Of a stretch of DNA of 64,000 nucleotides, positions 23,681 through 35,480 are shown in pieces; positions within the stretch are counted from its first letter, which is position 1, and every line of letters begins with the position of its first letter. The position numbers were made by a program, and so were the translations under genes. This DNA is from Taenia hydatigena. Taxonomy: Eukaryota; Platyhelminthes; Cestoda; Cyclophyllidea; Taeniidae. The notes beneath the pieces were generated by a model that did no database searches, was not told the DNA's origin, and saw only the letters and a program-made list of their open reading frames with translations. The stretch spans positions 22,240 to 86,239 of the forward strand of contig JADWOT020001874.1 in assembly GCA_036345935.2 (NCBI GenBank). Reading direction: 5' to 3'.

Positions 23681-24306
23681 TTTCCTACTGGGGGAATGTG
23701 GGCGTAGAAGCCGATCCATGGGAAGCCGCTGGGACTACATCATGGGCTTTTGAACTCGTCGTTGTCGACGGCGATAGCTGAGGTGTCGAAGTAAATATTA
23801 GAGGTGTGATGAATGCGACTGAGAGTTCCCTTGCCCCTCCTTAGTGTGGACTACTTCTTCACCCATGACATAAGCAGACAGGCAGCGGCGTGGCAGTGTG
23901 CATGGAGGAGGGCCTCAACATCATGGAAGACTAGGTGCGGCATGTGTGGCTGCGTGGGCGCTAGGCAGGCGGGCGAGCGGGCGAGAGCGAAGGGAGAGGA
24001 GAACGGTACCTTGGTAAGTACTCCCCCATGGGACAATGTATGTTGTACAAGTTGAGTGAGATCTTATCATAGGCTTAAAATTACACCACTTTTGCTTGTT
24101 CTGTTTGTTTTTTTTCCAATCCAAGGTAGTAGTAAGGTTTTGAGGCCTTCAGCAGTAACAACAACAGCAGTATGGCGTGAGGCGAAGCTGATTTGAGGCT
24201 ATATTATTAGGAGCCTTCATACGATGCATTGGTTTTTCACGACGTCCATATATGTGAGCGTTGAGCGGGGTGACTTATTGCTAGGGTGTGGTTGTTAACT
24301 TTCAGG

Positions 24307-24335
24307 GGAAGGAGGAGGAGGAGGAAGAGGAAGCG
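24307..24335 (+). repeat. GGA/GAA microsatellite
   Basis: Imperfect GGA triplets followed by AGAGGAAG. Confidence 0.8.
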
Positions 24336-24892
24336 AAGACGCTCCACGACTTGATGTCGTACTTGCTTCCGCCCATTGTAGCATTCATAGTTCACGCCAT
24401 ATGGAAACGTTCAAACACCTACCAATTGTTTTTTTCCACATCACACTGCTAGGTTTATAGATATCAATTCCTCAATATTGCATCTGTGACCGCAAAAGTG
24501 GTGCACCACTGATCAGATGCAAAAATGAGGTTTGAACTTTAATGACTAGAAGAAAGACATTCGATAAGGACAGTACCAAAGACGGGGCCGATAAGACAAA
24601 GGATTTGCGTAATGCTTTATTGTTAAAATGGGACTATCGCACACACGTAGTGCTGAAAGCTTTGTCGAAATTCTCCAGAGGAGAAAGGGGCGATAGTGAC
24701 TCGAGCAACCGAAGCTCGCAACAAAGTCCGTTAGCTTTGACCCATCCGTTCAAAGGATTTTGAGGCAGAAGATGAGGAGAGAAACGGGAAGCGCACTACA
24801 TCTCTATTTATTGTGTAATAATTATGTCGACAGAGACCACCGTTTTACTACCCACAAGGACTGTACTGATGCTCTGTCATCTGAGTTAATAA

Positions 24893-26700
24893 GTGTGACG
24901 GCTTAGTGCGAGGTGTAGTCCTTAACATCGTCCACAGCCGCTGTGTATTTTATAGGAATTCAACGCTGGGTTAGTAGTAACTGTGTCTCCTTTCCCATCT
25001 TCTACTTGTTCTACTTGGTTGTTGTCATCATTTGTTTGGGTGCCTTAACCCAGCAGTGGTATGCTTTTATTGTTGACAGTTCCAACTTTGTGCTCATCTG
25101 GCCATGCCGTTAGCTGCACTTATCTATTTCGCTCATCTTGTTATCGCTTTTCGCTTAGAATAGTAGATGGCGTACGTTCGCCCATTAATCTTATTCTAAC
25201 CTAACCGTGAAAGGTCGCGCCTTTAAGGTGTTTGAATAATTATGCGTGCACTTTTTGGGAATTTTGTTTGGAACAAGTTGTTAGTCTCCATTACAAAGCA
25301 TGGCGGTTCCTTCTGCTGATGTTGCTTGTAAAAGAGAAGAAAGGCAGGAAATAGGACACGAGTTTGACTGTTTAGTGTTCCTCTTATAAACCACAGAACG
25401 ATGCACATTTGTCATTGTCAAAAGAGGCATCCCGAGGTGCCCGCATCCGAAATACTTATAGATGCGATAGTTATTAGAAGCGTATTGTCACGTTAATGAC
25501 CTGGAAGGTAACCCACTGATTACCTCGGTTTGTTCACTCCTGCTGTAGCAGTGTACTAGGTCCGGTGTGGTCTTCGCAACCCTTGTCTTAGTCGTGGTAG
25601 TAGGCAGCTTTTGCTTTAGCTGTTTTCCCATTGAGGCTGATAGTTGGCTGACGGATTGCGGACACAGGCGAAATTGCAAGTTTGGCGTCTCCCTCAGGTT
25701 AGCCAGATTGGTATTTTTGACGGCCAATAGTTGGTGGGCGTCCCCCAAGACACGGGCAAATATGGATCGGCAAGCTTTGGGCTTCGTCTTTTTAGAGGTT
25801 TGGGTAGATAGACAGGCGAAGGTGAGGCGGTCTACTTAATTTGTTGTCCATGGACATATCCGCCAAGTTCCCTTCACCAGCTTTACTTCAGGGGTGTGAG
25901 GTGTGGCGCTGGAACGTTTATACAGTCCTGCCTGATGTGAGTGGTTGTGACTTCTCATCTGCATTAGAACATTTGACTGTCGGAGTTGCTAAAATTAACA
26001 CCCCTATGGTGCCCTCAAGACGCATTTTTCCGGGTGCATTGCTTCATCTTGATTGCATTATTGCTGCTAAGAATGCTTAGGATGGAAGTTGCTCACAGTG
26101 GAAAGGAATGGGATGCTTTGCCGTGTCAGCTGTCTTGTTTACGTACGGTGCTTGTTCCATTGTTTTAAGCACATGAGCACACTTGGCAAGTCTATTGTGC
26201 ATGCTGTTGATTGACTGAGTGCTGTCATGCTTGTCCGATGCAGTGGAGCTGTGGGTGCACTGGGTAGTTTGGGGGGAGGAAGGAGGGGGGTGTCACCGGC
26301 ATTGACATGCCCCAGGTATAGGGGCAAGTGGTGCATGCGGGTCTCCAACCCTGTATTTCAGAACTTGACGATAATGCGACAGACATGGACAAAGGCCCGG
26401 TGTGGTCTAGTTTGCATTCTAGTTCTAAGACATTAGTTGGCTTTGTGTCTGTCGCAGGAGTGCTTTATTTTGCGGTGCGCCGCCCATCCTGTGGTATATG
26501 TATGGCAGTGATGCGAGCCTGTATGGGACAGTCGTCGCAAGTAGCTTCTTGTGCCCGCCTTTCCTTCTGATCATGGTATCCTTTTCTCCCATCACATGTA
26601 TTATGGGTGTTGTTTCGAGACGGTTACTTTGCAAATTATTTTATTATTTGTTTGCGTCGCTGTTTCTCATTATTCACTTGTTCGGTCATTTAGTCACGAT
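24893..26700 (+). repeat. Large dispersed repeat R1, copy 1
   Basis: Colinear with 33511-35480 over about 1.8 kb. Landmarks are GTGTGACGGCTTAGTG, TTGTTTGGGTGCCTT, TTAGAATAGTAGATGGCGTA, CGTATTGTCACG, AAGGTAACCCACTGAT, TCCGGTGTGGTCTTCG, GTTGATTGACTGAG and CCAACCCTG. Its 3' third also aligns with 61115-61580. It holds no intact long ORF and no recognised protein motif. Unlike copies 2 and 3, this copy is not followed by a homeobox pseudogene. Confidence 0.75.
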
Positions 26701-26709
26701 AACATGAAG

Positions 26710-27570
26710 CTTAGACGGATTAGACTGAAAAAAATGGTTCGACCCTTGCGTGTTGGAGACCATGCGTTCGGTCGAATCGGCTAAGCCTTGATTTGTCTGC
26801 CCGTGGAATCAAATGAACGTGCAAGCGGTTAACGAAATTGTGTTTGCGTTTAATGTGTTCATCAAAGGACTCGAATGTTGGTGGGCGAATGCAGGCAAGT
26901 ACATTCCGGCGGCCAGCAGACCCATCCCTTAAGAGAAAGCGGCGACTCAGAATCCAAAAATCAATCAGCAAAACGGTGCGTGGAGGAGGTTTTGATGAGT
27001 GCTAACCCTTTAAATGAAAGGCACCAGGAGAGCTGTTGGACATGCCTACTGTACCAGAGGCCACACCGATCGACGATTCACCATGACAAGGCATCGTGCC
27101 CTTACCCGAAAAGGAGCACTACTTATTAAGCAAGAGGTCCGATTCGTGCACACTTTGTTTTGATAAAAGCTCCACCATTCTTGTAGCACCATGACAGAAG
27201 AAAACGCCTTTTGACATAAATCCCAAGTAGCACAGTTGTAATTGGCTCGCAAAAATGGAGACTTTAGTAAACAAATTTCCACTCAATTGAACAGTGCGAT
27301 TGAGGCCAAACCTCTGTTTTTACATAAGATTAGCAGTTATTTGATAAATGGGTAAGACTACAAGAAATCCAATTGGTTCGACCACAATTATCAAAGTGGA
27401 TTTCATGTGGTAAGAATTTGTGGAGGACAATCACATCAACCCTGGATAGGCAACAAAGCGCCAAAGAGACAGGGTAGCTTGAATCTATTTACCAACGGAA
27501 ATGGTCAAAACTTAAGATGTCTGTCCTTTTTTGCCTATTGAGCTAATTAAGAGAAGAGCGCGGAGGCACA
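26710..27570. other. Non-coding stretch, nothing firm
   Basis: Opposed frames at 26720-26971 (-) and 26875-27129 (+) have no motif. No splice-bounded exon was found. Confidence 0.4.
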
Positions 27571-27573
27571 AAC

Positions 27574-27729
27574 CTTGAATAATCGCGAAAGGATGATAAT
27601 GACAACGAAGAAAATTGACATGCCAAGGAGGATCCGCAGCGCTCCATGTGCATCACCGTTGGGCGGTTCAATCTCATCGCCATTTCCGCCACTCTCTCGT
27701 AGACTCGTGTGGAGGTAGAAGACGAAGCA
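27574..27729 (-). CDS. Candidate transmembrane exon
   Basis: The minus-strand acceptor TTTTCCTACCCTCCAG (long pyrimidine run) ends at 27730 and the donor AAG/GTTTGT is at 27573. The exon is 156 nt, phase 0 at both ends. It encodes HTSLRESGGNGDEIEPPNGD, then a membrane span ALRILLGMSIFFVVIIILSR and LFK. Hydrophilic acidic residues before the span and basic residues after it suggest a single-pass protein entering the cytoplasm. It cannot be the membrane segment of the FN3 gene, which is downstream on this strand and has its own tail. No partner exon was identified, though USP-like exons lie 1.1-2.9 kb upstream on the same strand. Confidence 0.45.
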
Positions 27730-28826
27730 CTGGAGGGTAGGAAAAGGGAGATAACAAACAGCACTTGTATTCTTTCTCTCCATCCTCCTCTTTAGTGCAG
27801 ATTTGTCAAAATAGTTGAAAACTAATGACAGTGTCTGTCAATACGAGCTGAAACAGAGAGGTGTTTTTTACGCTTACAGCCATCCAAGTCAGGAATCCAT
27901 CGAAAGGTCCAGAAGGTTAAAGGTAGTAGTGGGCAGCTAGACTGCTGATCTCGAATATCGACTGTTTAAGCAGAAGAAAGGGCGATTCATTAGAGTAGGC
28001 TGGCGAATGCTTATTCAACGTGGTCTTGATACACCTTCCAGAAGCGACTATGCATCGCTGGACGATAGCGATTGATTGAGTTCACATCTCTACTCATTTA
28101 CAGCTCGGTTGTGACTTGGGGTCCTGCACCCTAAAAGGCGTTTACTTTGTAGGTAAATAAGGTTGTCGTTGGGGTTTAAACAATGCGCATCTCGGCATTT
28201 ACAACCTCACGTACTCAAAAGTGGAGAAACCTATTCCGAAAGATCTGCAACCCGGTGATGGGTCGGCTAAGAAAGGAAGCAAGTGTTGCGGGCGTGCGAA
28301 ATGTGTTCCATGCTCAGAGTATGGGTTCGGTCTACCCTTCCAATGGATAGACATTATGGAACAAAGGGCTGTGGTGTTTCTTCTCTCGGCAGAACTTAAT
28401 TGAATGACTTCATCTCTCTTTTTTGCAACTTCGTTTAGTAGGATCCACTTCGGTTGGCACTAATTAATAGATGCTTTGGGCAGGAGTGGGACTAAACGAT
28501 GCAGCCTTGTACTGCGTGTTGGCAATGAGATTCGTGTCCGAATGAGAGGAAGGTGGTTTAGCACATTTAAGGTGTTGATTATAAGGTATCGATCAAGCGA
28601 TTTCGTCCAAGCAAAAGGAAATTCTGAGAAGTGAAGTAACCTGTAAGTGAAAAAAACGTGCAACAAACTGTGCTAAAACTTACTTCTCACCTGTTTTGAC
28701 GAGTTTAGCCTCGTCGTTGCTTATGCATGTGGTATATCGACCTGCGTCTACTCTCGCCTCCAAAATGGTGGAAGTGAGGCAGTACATTGCTCTGTTGGAA
28801 GAAGTTGAGGGGGACAAATGATGATT

Positions 28827-29028
28827 TTAGCAAAATTCCATGTCGCTAACAGAGGGCTTAACTTTTATTTGTCTTCTTAGTGCAGGTCGCATTTGTCTTG
28901 CGTGGATAAATATCTCAAAGTTGATAGCACAATCGAATAGGTGCCAACCATTGGACCAATGATCGGCTACAACCTCGTCATCGGAATCGAAATTGGCTTG
29001 TGACGTCAAACTGTGCCCTTTACCCGAC
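28827..29028 (-). CDS. USP-like deubiquitinase, C-terminal exon with a degenerate His box (possible pseudogene)
   Basis: On the minus strand the acceptor AAAATTTTTAG ends at 29029. The frame (phase 2) reads SGKGHSLTSQ, then DSDDEVVADHW and NGWHLFDCAINFEIFI, and runs to TAA at 28827-28829. The order GKGH - acidic stretch - WHLFD resembles the His box and following strand of ubiquitin-specific proteases (GHYxxY ... WxxFDD). The residue after GH is Ser instead of Tyr, and FDC replaces FDD, so catalytic competence is doubtful. The phase matches the donor of the upstream USP-like exon at 30313. The roughly 70-100 residues normally lying between these two regions were not found, so an exon is missing or lost. 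Confidence 0.35.
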
Positions 29029-29039
29029 CTAAAAATTTT

Positions 29040-30312
29040 AACGGTTTAATCTAAACTGTGAAGGAGATGCAAATGAATTACATCCTAATTGTTTGGTTGT
29101 GTTTTCCTTACCAAAAATAACCAACTGACCCGTGATAGCGGCATGATGTTAACATCTGCTGTAGGTGCCTACCATCCAACCACAGGCCAATTCAGTGCGC
29201 TCTACAGCTCAAAAACAAGTCGTTGTCAAGTTATTTCTGCATAGAATGCAGAACCTATGCCTTTGTATGCCTCCAACGGTGCGCTCCACGCATTACCATG
29301 CCTTGCCATCCCACATACTAGCTGCAGTCTTTTTATTTAAGCCGCATCCATCGTGGTATTGAATAAACTGCCTCAATCTGCATTCCAGGATCATCCTGCT
29401 CTTACCTCATTTTTATAATTAAACCGATTTCACAAATATGTGTACATCATTGTGAAAAGCAAACGCGGACGGATGTTGAGAACAGGCACGTATTCGCCTA
29501 GCGCTGCGGAGCATTTCAGCAGACAACAGAAATCTAAGTGAAATGAGTGGGTCTTATAACAGCAAAGTCGACATAACTTTAAGTAAAAAAAATCTTAGAA
29601 TGAGTCAAATGTAAACTATAACAAAGTTTTGGTATTTTAGGAACCAGAACTGCAGCTAACACAATATCGCCTCATTGGCGAGGCATTGTTAGGAGGCCCA
29701 CAGCACTGTCGCTGAACACTAACCGTCACAAGCCCCTAATGACCAGTAAACCACCTTTATAAATCTGCAAGCGTAATGGCTTTAGGTTTTTCCTTTCTTC
29801 CAAGCGTATGCAGGTCGTAGCAACTCGTTTACCGAAACGTAATCAGTAGTAATTCACATTGCTCATGGGCACGTAGCAGAAGACTTGTGAAATGCGACCG
29901 ACGGTGCGCCTGGTCCATTATGCTCTGTGTAAAAGTGTGGGGGATGCGAATATTTGTCGCAAGTACTATTGCATTCTGGATCTGTTTTTCGACAAACAAT
30001 GTGGAAATTGGGTTAAATTTTTGCCTGCCAAAAGGAGCCTTCATGTCTTAGTTGACGCAGTCGATGCATCCGACTGCCACTTTCTAGTACCCTTTGCAAT
30101 ATTTAGTGCTGCATTTTGAAATAAGTATTTTATCCTTACCCGCCTTTTCGTCTGCTATCTAGCTCTCTTCCTGGTCTGCAGAGTAGCGTTTATTACTTAA
30201 CGCATTTTAAATGGCATTTTGAGGAGAGATTGTTTGTCTTTAAACTTTACTGAATGAACCATGGTTAAAAGGATGACGACTACAAGAAAGAAGTGACCGT
30301 GAGCCCACTGAC
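29040..30312. other. Between the USP-like exons
   Basis: A good acceptor (CACTTCTTTCTTGTAG) lies near 30280 on the minus strand and is followed by a short open stretch (VKFKDKQSLLKMPFKMR) in one frame. Its phase does not match the upstream donor, so I did not call it an exon. Confidence 0.3.
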
Positions 30313-30469
30313 CTGTTTAATTGGACAATGAGAATGGGAGGTGCTGGATGGACGCGAGTGATCCTCGTGGCCAACTTTGGCTTCTGGCAGACGCTGCCCA
30401 TGTATGTGTTTCCATCACGAAGCTCATTCCCTCCCGTGCACTGCGCCACACTCTCCTCCAGTAAAATGC
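30313..30469 (-). CDS. USP-like deubiquitinase, internal exon
   Basis: The minus strand has an open frame ILLEESVAQCTGGNELRDGN, then TYMGSVCQKPKLATRI and HPAPPILIVQLNR, ending at a strong donor CAG/GTCAGT. The pattern LEE...GxNxY...C...AT(R/K)...P(P)xLxxxLxR is that of the fingers/palm segment of ubiquitin-specific proteases just before the conserved LxRF. The first Cys pair expected in many USPs is incomplete. The acceptor is uncertain: the frame is closed by TGA just upstream, so the exon must start at about 30455-30467. Neighbouring exons are poorly defined; the C-terminal piece is at 28827-29028. Confidence 0.42.
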
Positions 30470-30485
30470 ATGGTCAAAGAGTCTT

Positions 30486-30980
30486 ATGTGCAAGTTTATT
30501 ATCGTAGTAACTGTATCTAATTTCATACTTGCAAAGTCTTGGATCGTTATACGCTTAAAGGAAGAGTGGGCTAGTTGTCATGCGACAAAGATGCTGTGCG
30601 GCACACACTGTATTTTACTGCAAGGAAACCCAGAGGAAAGTTGTTTGGGTGCTATGCATAATAGGCAAGTTGGAAATGAGAATGTAATTCAAACCAACAC
30701 ACAGTCCTTGGCCAACCAACAAAGAATACCACAAACCGCACACCACGCTACGTTTACAGGAATGCCTTTCTCAGTTAGCAAGCTCTGTATGGTCAGTAAC
30801 AACTCACCTCACTACGTCGCTTGGGTCGAACAGAGATGTGCACACTACCTCCATCCTCCTCCCTACAAGTCTTCACTCAAACGAATGTCAAGCCTTCACC
30901 ATCACTTTGAAAGATTAGGCACCTCCTATTGTTTTGTTATCGGCCACCGAGGAAAAGAGGTGGGCACCAAATCCTTCTGA
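30486..30980 (+). other. Unassigned 164-codon ORF
   Basis: The longest plus-strand frame in this part of the window, starting MCKFIIVVTVSNFILAKSW and ending GKEVGTKSF. It has no recognised domain, no convincing promoter or splice sites, and average composition. It overlaps the start of the USP-like exon region on the other strand. It may be chance. Confidence 0.2.
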
Positions 30981-31002
30981 ATGACGACATTTCTCCACCT
31001 CT

Positions 31003-31008
31003 TCCTCC

Positions 31009-31036
<28 letters not shown>
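31003..31036 (+). repeat. TCC microsatellite
   Basis: About eleven consecutive TCC triplets, with CTT at the left end. Confidence 0.9.
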
Positions 31037-31040
<4 letters not shown>

Positions 31041-31116
31041 TGGTTCAGTTCACAGTCACTCGGTTTGGTAGCAGTTTTCAACACTCCTCATCAGATGTGC
31101 TAACACTTAATAACGT

Positions 31117-31290
31117 TGCACTTCACAAGAGGCACGGTCTAATCTTAGTCCTCTAAATGTGCGCAAATACCACAGCAACCTTAAGAATACGCGTACACGC
31201 AATTTGAGAGAGACGAGGCTTTAATCCTAGCTCCCTTCAATCTCAAGTACTTTTTAAACCCCACCACACAACTAACGACTTTGCGATTAA
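31117..31290 (+). repeat. Repeat R6, copy 2
   Basis: Second copy of 20236-20410: CACTTCACAAGAGGCACGG, GAGAGACGAGGC, AATCCTAGCTCCCTTCAA and ACGACTTTGCGAT. Confidence 0.65.
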
Positions 31291-31467
31291 ATTGGCACTA
31301 AAAATTTAAGCAAATTACGTGTTTGGATACCCAGCCAAACTAATTTATGAAACTGATTTAAATATTATAAAAACAACAAACCATATTAAACTTAGCAAGG
31401 CAGAAAACTGTTTAGACATTTTGCTCATTTCATACATCTATTGCTGTAATACTTTGTTTAGTTAAAC

Positions 31468-31628
31468 TGTCGGTTCCGGTCAGGATCACTGGGGTGACCA
31501 TATTGCTAACCGCATAGGCTGGCCTCTGGGCGATGCCAGTAGCTCATTTCCCTATCAGTTGAACATATGTACTCTCCCTTGGTATTTTGCCTTCTAATGC
31601 CTTCAAGAAAGCCTTGGGATCCTATATT
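31468..31628 (+). repeat. Repeat R7, copy 1
   Basis: Aligns with 32170-32328, about 0.7 kb downstream: GTCGGTTCCGGT, TGACCATATTGCTAACCGC, GGCTGGCCTCTGGGC and TTCAAGAAAGCC correspond to GCCGGTTTCGGT, TGGCCATATTACCCTAGCCG, GGTGGCCTCCGGGCC and TTCAAGGGAGCC. Confidence 0.55.
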
Positions 31629-32169
31629 GGTGGCAGCGGAAGGCGGACTCGACTCTTTAGGATTTCCACCCCAATCTCTACTGCCTGTGCATGTGCTACA
31701 AATGGGAGTATCTCTAACTTCCCATAGCAGAAGGGCTAAGAACGACGTCCGTCTTCGGCATTTACCCCATCTCTCGTGTTCTACAAGATAACTATTAACG
31801 AATGAAGCGATGCCAGCCGTGGATCACCTGGAAAGATATCGGTCCGGAAATTACTCCTAATATACCTGCTAAAGGAGAGTGGTTTGCTAACGTCTCCCTA
31901 AGGACATGCTGACGGCCGACAGAATCTCTTATTTCCCAAGCTGAACAAAACTCTAGGGCAAATCGAACTGCCGAGAGGGGTCACTGACGTTGTTTTTAAG
32001 CATCGCCTCAATCACATCGAATGTCGACGACTCGCACAGTCAGCCCGTGGGTGCTTCTCGCAGCACTGATTACGTTGTGATGACTGACGCGGGAGATCTA
32101 CCAAGGGAAGCGGCAAGGACGACGCTGGAAGGAAGAGAGTAGCAACCTCAACACTTCGTTTGCTTGGAC

Positions 32170-32328
32170 TGCCGGTTTCGGTGAGAGGAACAGAGGTGGC
32201 CATATTACCCTAGCCGCGTACGGTGGCCTCCGGGCCATGTTAGCAACTTCAAGCCCCTCTGTCTGTGGACTACGTATATTCTGCCCTGGTTTATCCTTTT
32301 TGTGGCTTCAAGGGAGCCTCAAGACGCT
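32170..32328 (+). repeat. Repeat R7, copy 2
   Basis: Direct copy of 31468-31628, diverged and with small indels. Confidence 0.55.
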
Positions 32329-32329
32329 A

Positions 32330-33510
32330 CGTAAGTAGTAGGATTTAGATGATGTATAATGTTTCCATAATAGCATGCCGCTTCTTGTAATTGCATAACA
32401 CTTTTTGCGTAACCTATTTTCAAAAGCAAACCGTATTTGGTTTAATATTATCGCATAGATCAATTTCAGCAGTATTTCCTAACCTAAATTCAGCTGTGCT
32501 TCGTACACGTTTAATGAATTTTTTAAAATTGAAAGGTAATTACTCGACAGTGGTTGTTCTAATTTGGCAGTTTCAAGGTCACTGGGCGTGTTTAGTATGC
32601 CGTCTGCCAATATGGCGGACGCGTTGTTTGTTTTGATTGCGGATGCATTTCAGTTGGGTGAGCTCTGCTTGTTTAAGAATGAGGGAAGCTGCTTTATTTT
32701 AGGCTTCAGGTGACGTTACTGATGATTAACCGAACCCTAAGGATGACAATAATGCATCTGTCTGTGGTGATGCATTTAGTAAACCCCAAGAGGTTACTAA
32801 AAGTGCCGAATTTTAAGTTTACCTGCTCTTGTACTCTCTATTCCAGCCTAGAAGTTGGTTTAATCTGCGCTGTGCCTCAGTGAATTCGTTGTGTACCCTC
32901 TTCTCGAAGTTTATTTACAAATACAATATGGCAGCCGCATTTTCCGAATTGCTATAGTGGTCCTGTCGGTAGAATTTACCGTGTTCGTTGGACGCAGATA
33001 CAGCTGCTGTATCTTCTCTTTTTATCCACTGACGAACCGAATGTCGTCTACTGTAACTTCAGTAAACGTGACTGGAACAGACCTGAGCCAAGTCCGTAAA
33101 GACTGCTTCGACTGAGGCGTCAACGTGCAGCCTACTATATCGTCCGCCGCCTCGATTGGCATGGTTTCTTTAAATCTCGGTTTGTACCTTGAATGAAATA
33201 TTTAGTGACGCTGGTGATAGGTGAATGTAGACACCGGATTTTATCTCTCAAAATGGGGATGAATGAACAAAAGAAACGGCATATTGGCAGTTTTTCTTCC
33301 CACTCTGCAAAGAACAGGTGCTTCGTTGAGGCTGTGGGACGTGCCGTAGCTCCTGCTTTGTGACTTGGTAGGCAGAGAAAGCTACGTCACTGTGATTATT
33401 GTGGATGTGTGGCAGAAGAGACTCGCCAATTTATAGGTGCGTAGAATTAACATTATATACATGTGATAAGCCCTATTTATGCAAGCTATTTGTCGTTTAT
33501 GCACTTTGAT
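32330..33510. other. Non-coding stretch, nothing firm
   Basis: Short plus-strand frames at 32391-32636 and 32891-33115 lack motifs and splice support. Confidence 0.4.
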
Positions 33511-35480
33511 GAGGTGTGACGCCTGAGTGTGAGGTGTAGTTTTCCATCGGCCGTAGTCGCTATCTGTTCTATGGGAATCCAGCGCTGATTTAGGAATAAC
33601 TATGTCCCTTTTTGTTTCCTTATTTTCCACGCGTTCCATTCGTTTGCTGCCACCAGTTGTTTGGGTGCTTTCACCCGCCACTTGTGTATTTTAAATATTG
33701 CTAGTTCTAGCTTTTGTGCTCATTGGCATCTGATCGTGCTACTGGCTGACTTTGTCTATCTTGCGCATCATATTTTTGTCTTCCGTTTAGAATGGTGGAT
33801 GGCATACGCTTGTCCATTGCCCATAATGTCATTCTAACCCGACCAAGAAAGGTTGTTAATTGAGTTTAATGAATATGCATGTGTTTTAAGAATTTTAATC
33901 AAGACAAGTTGTTTGCATTTGTTGTAAACCATGCCAGATTCGTGGTGACTGGATTGAGTGTACTTGATGCTTGTGGGAAATATATGCTGATTTGAGTCAT
34001 TGCACGTGTAGGCATTTACAATGGACTAGGCCTATGATCTCCAAATAAGTGTTCTTATTTTCAGAATCGAACGCCAGCATGGCACTACGCACAGTTGTAT
34101 CCAGCTGGCATTTTCAAATTAGTCTACTTGTGGTTAGGAAGCTTGGAGCTCCTTTACTTCTTCTCATTGTTTTGCAGAGTTGTGGAAGACAGTCTCGTAA
34201 TTTAATGTTTATTTTTACTTGAGCTCAAATTTTGCTGAATGTCAAGCAACTCCGTGGATTCTTTCCTAATAGGTCTGTCTTGTAAACGAGCAAAAAGGCA
34301 TGGGATAGAAAGCGACTTTGACTGTTCAGCGCTTCTTTTGCAAACCACCGAACTGTGCACATTTATTATTGTCAAGGAAGCATCCTGCGATGCCTGCCAC
34401 CCACATGCTTATGATTAAAGTGTTCATTTGGAACGTATTGTCACGGTGATAAGTTGGAAGGCAACCCACTGATAACCTCAATTTGCTCGCTCCTCCTACA
34501 GTAGCAATGTAACAGTTTGGTGTGGTCTTCTCCGCCCTCGCCTTAGTCGTAGTAGTAAGTAGCTTTGGCTTTAGCTGTTTTCACCCTGCGGCAAACAGCT
34601 AACTGATAGGTCATGGAGACAGAGTTGACGTCTCTCTCGGATCAGCTAGGCTAATATTTATGACGACCAGCAATTAGTGGACATCTCCCGAGACAGACAA
34701 GCGTGCACTGACAAGCATCAAGCTTCATCTATTTCTTTATTTGCAATCTTTTCACTTACCTGCTAATTTGGTTATTTGACTGGTGGATGTGTGGATGGAT
34801 AGGCAGGCGAAGATGAACCTACCCATCCAGTTATCTTTATCAGCTTCACCTCAGCTGCATGAGATGCGGCGCTTGAATGCTTGTGCGGTCCTGTCTGATG
34901 TGAGTGGTTGTGTTGGAATCGCTTCATCTTCATCGGAATATTTGACTGTCGAAGATGCTAAAGTAACACCCTGACGCCCTCGTGACTCGTGTTTCGGAGA
35001 GCATCGCCTCATTTTGATCACATTGCTGCCAAAAACGATTAGGATAGAAGTTGGTCATAGTGGGAAGGAATGGAATGTATTGCCATATCCAGCTGTCTTA
35101 TTTACGTACGTTACTTGTGGTTTTACCGTTTGAAGCACACGCACATATTGGCCCTTCCATTACACATAATGTTGATTGACTGGGCGCTGTCGTAGGTGTC
35201 CGATGTAATGGAGCTGTATGTGCACTAGATAGTGCAGGAGGAGGAGAGTGTATCACTAGCATAGACACGCTTAAGGTATAGAGGCAAATGTTTGGTATAC
35301 GTGGGTCCCCAACCCTGCAAGCCGGCACTTGACGATATAGAGCATTTATCGCGTTCCTTTTTTAATGCGGCGCTTGATGTTAAGCGGTGTGGCGCAGTTT
35401 CCACCCTAGTGCCGCGACATTAATTGGCCTTGTGTCCGTCACACGAGTGCTTATTGCGATCATTGTGTCGGACTGTGTCC
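33511..35480 (+). repeat. Large dispersed repeat R1, copy 2
   Basis: Second copy of R1 (see 24893-26700), colinear with indels: GGTGTGACGCCTGAGTG, TTGTTTGGGTGCTTTCACCC, TTAGAATGGTGGATGGCATA, CGTATTGTCACGGTGATAAG, AAGGCAACCCACTGATAACC, GTTGATTGACTGGGCGC and CCAACCCTG. About 0.5 kb downstream begins homeobox copy C, the same order as copy 3 of R1 and homeobox copy E. Confidence 0.75.

Larger units (their letters stand above)
22870..24890. other. G/T-rich non-coding region
   Basis: The plus strand is G- and GT-rich, so Pro/Ser/His-rich frames appear on the minus strand (for example 23279-23719). These look compositional. A purine-rich 24307-24335 tract and a GT tract at 23651-23680 are listed separately. 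No gene is supported. Confidence 0.4.

Noticed and set aside
23279..23719. 146-codon minus-strand ORF rich in Pro, Ser and His
   Set aside because: Explained by the G/T-rich composition of the plus strand; it includes a GT microsatellite.
20236..31290. R6 copies as exons with a TATA-like ATATATAAG next to an ATG
   Set aside because: The frame after the ATG is not conserved between copies, so I kept it as a plain repeat.
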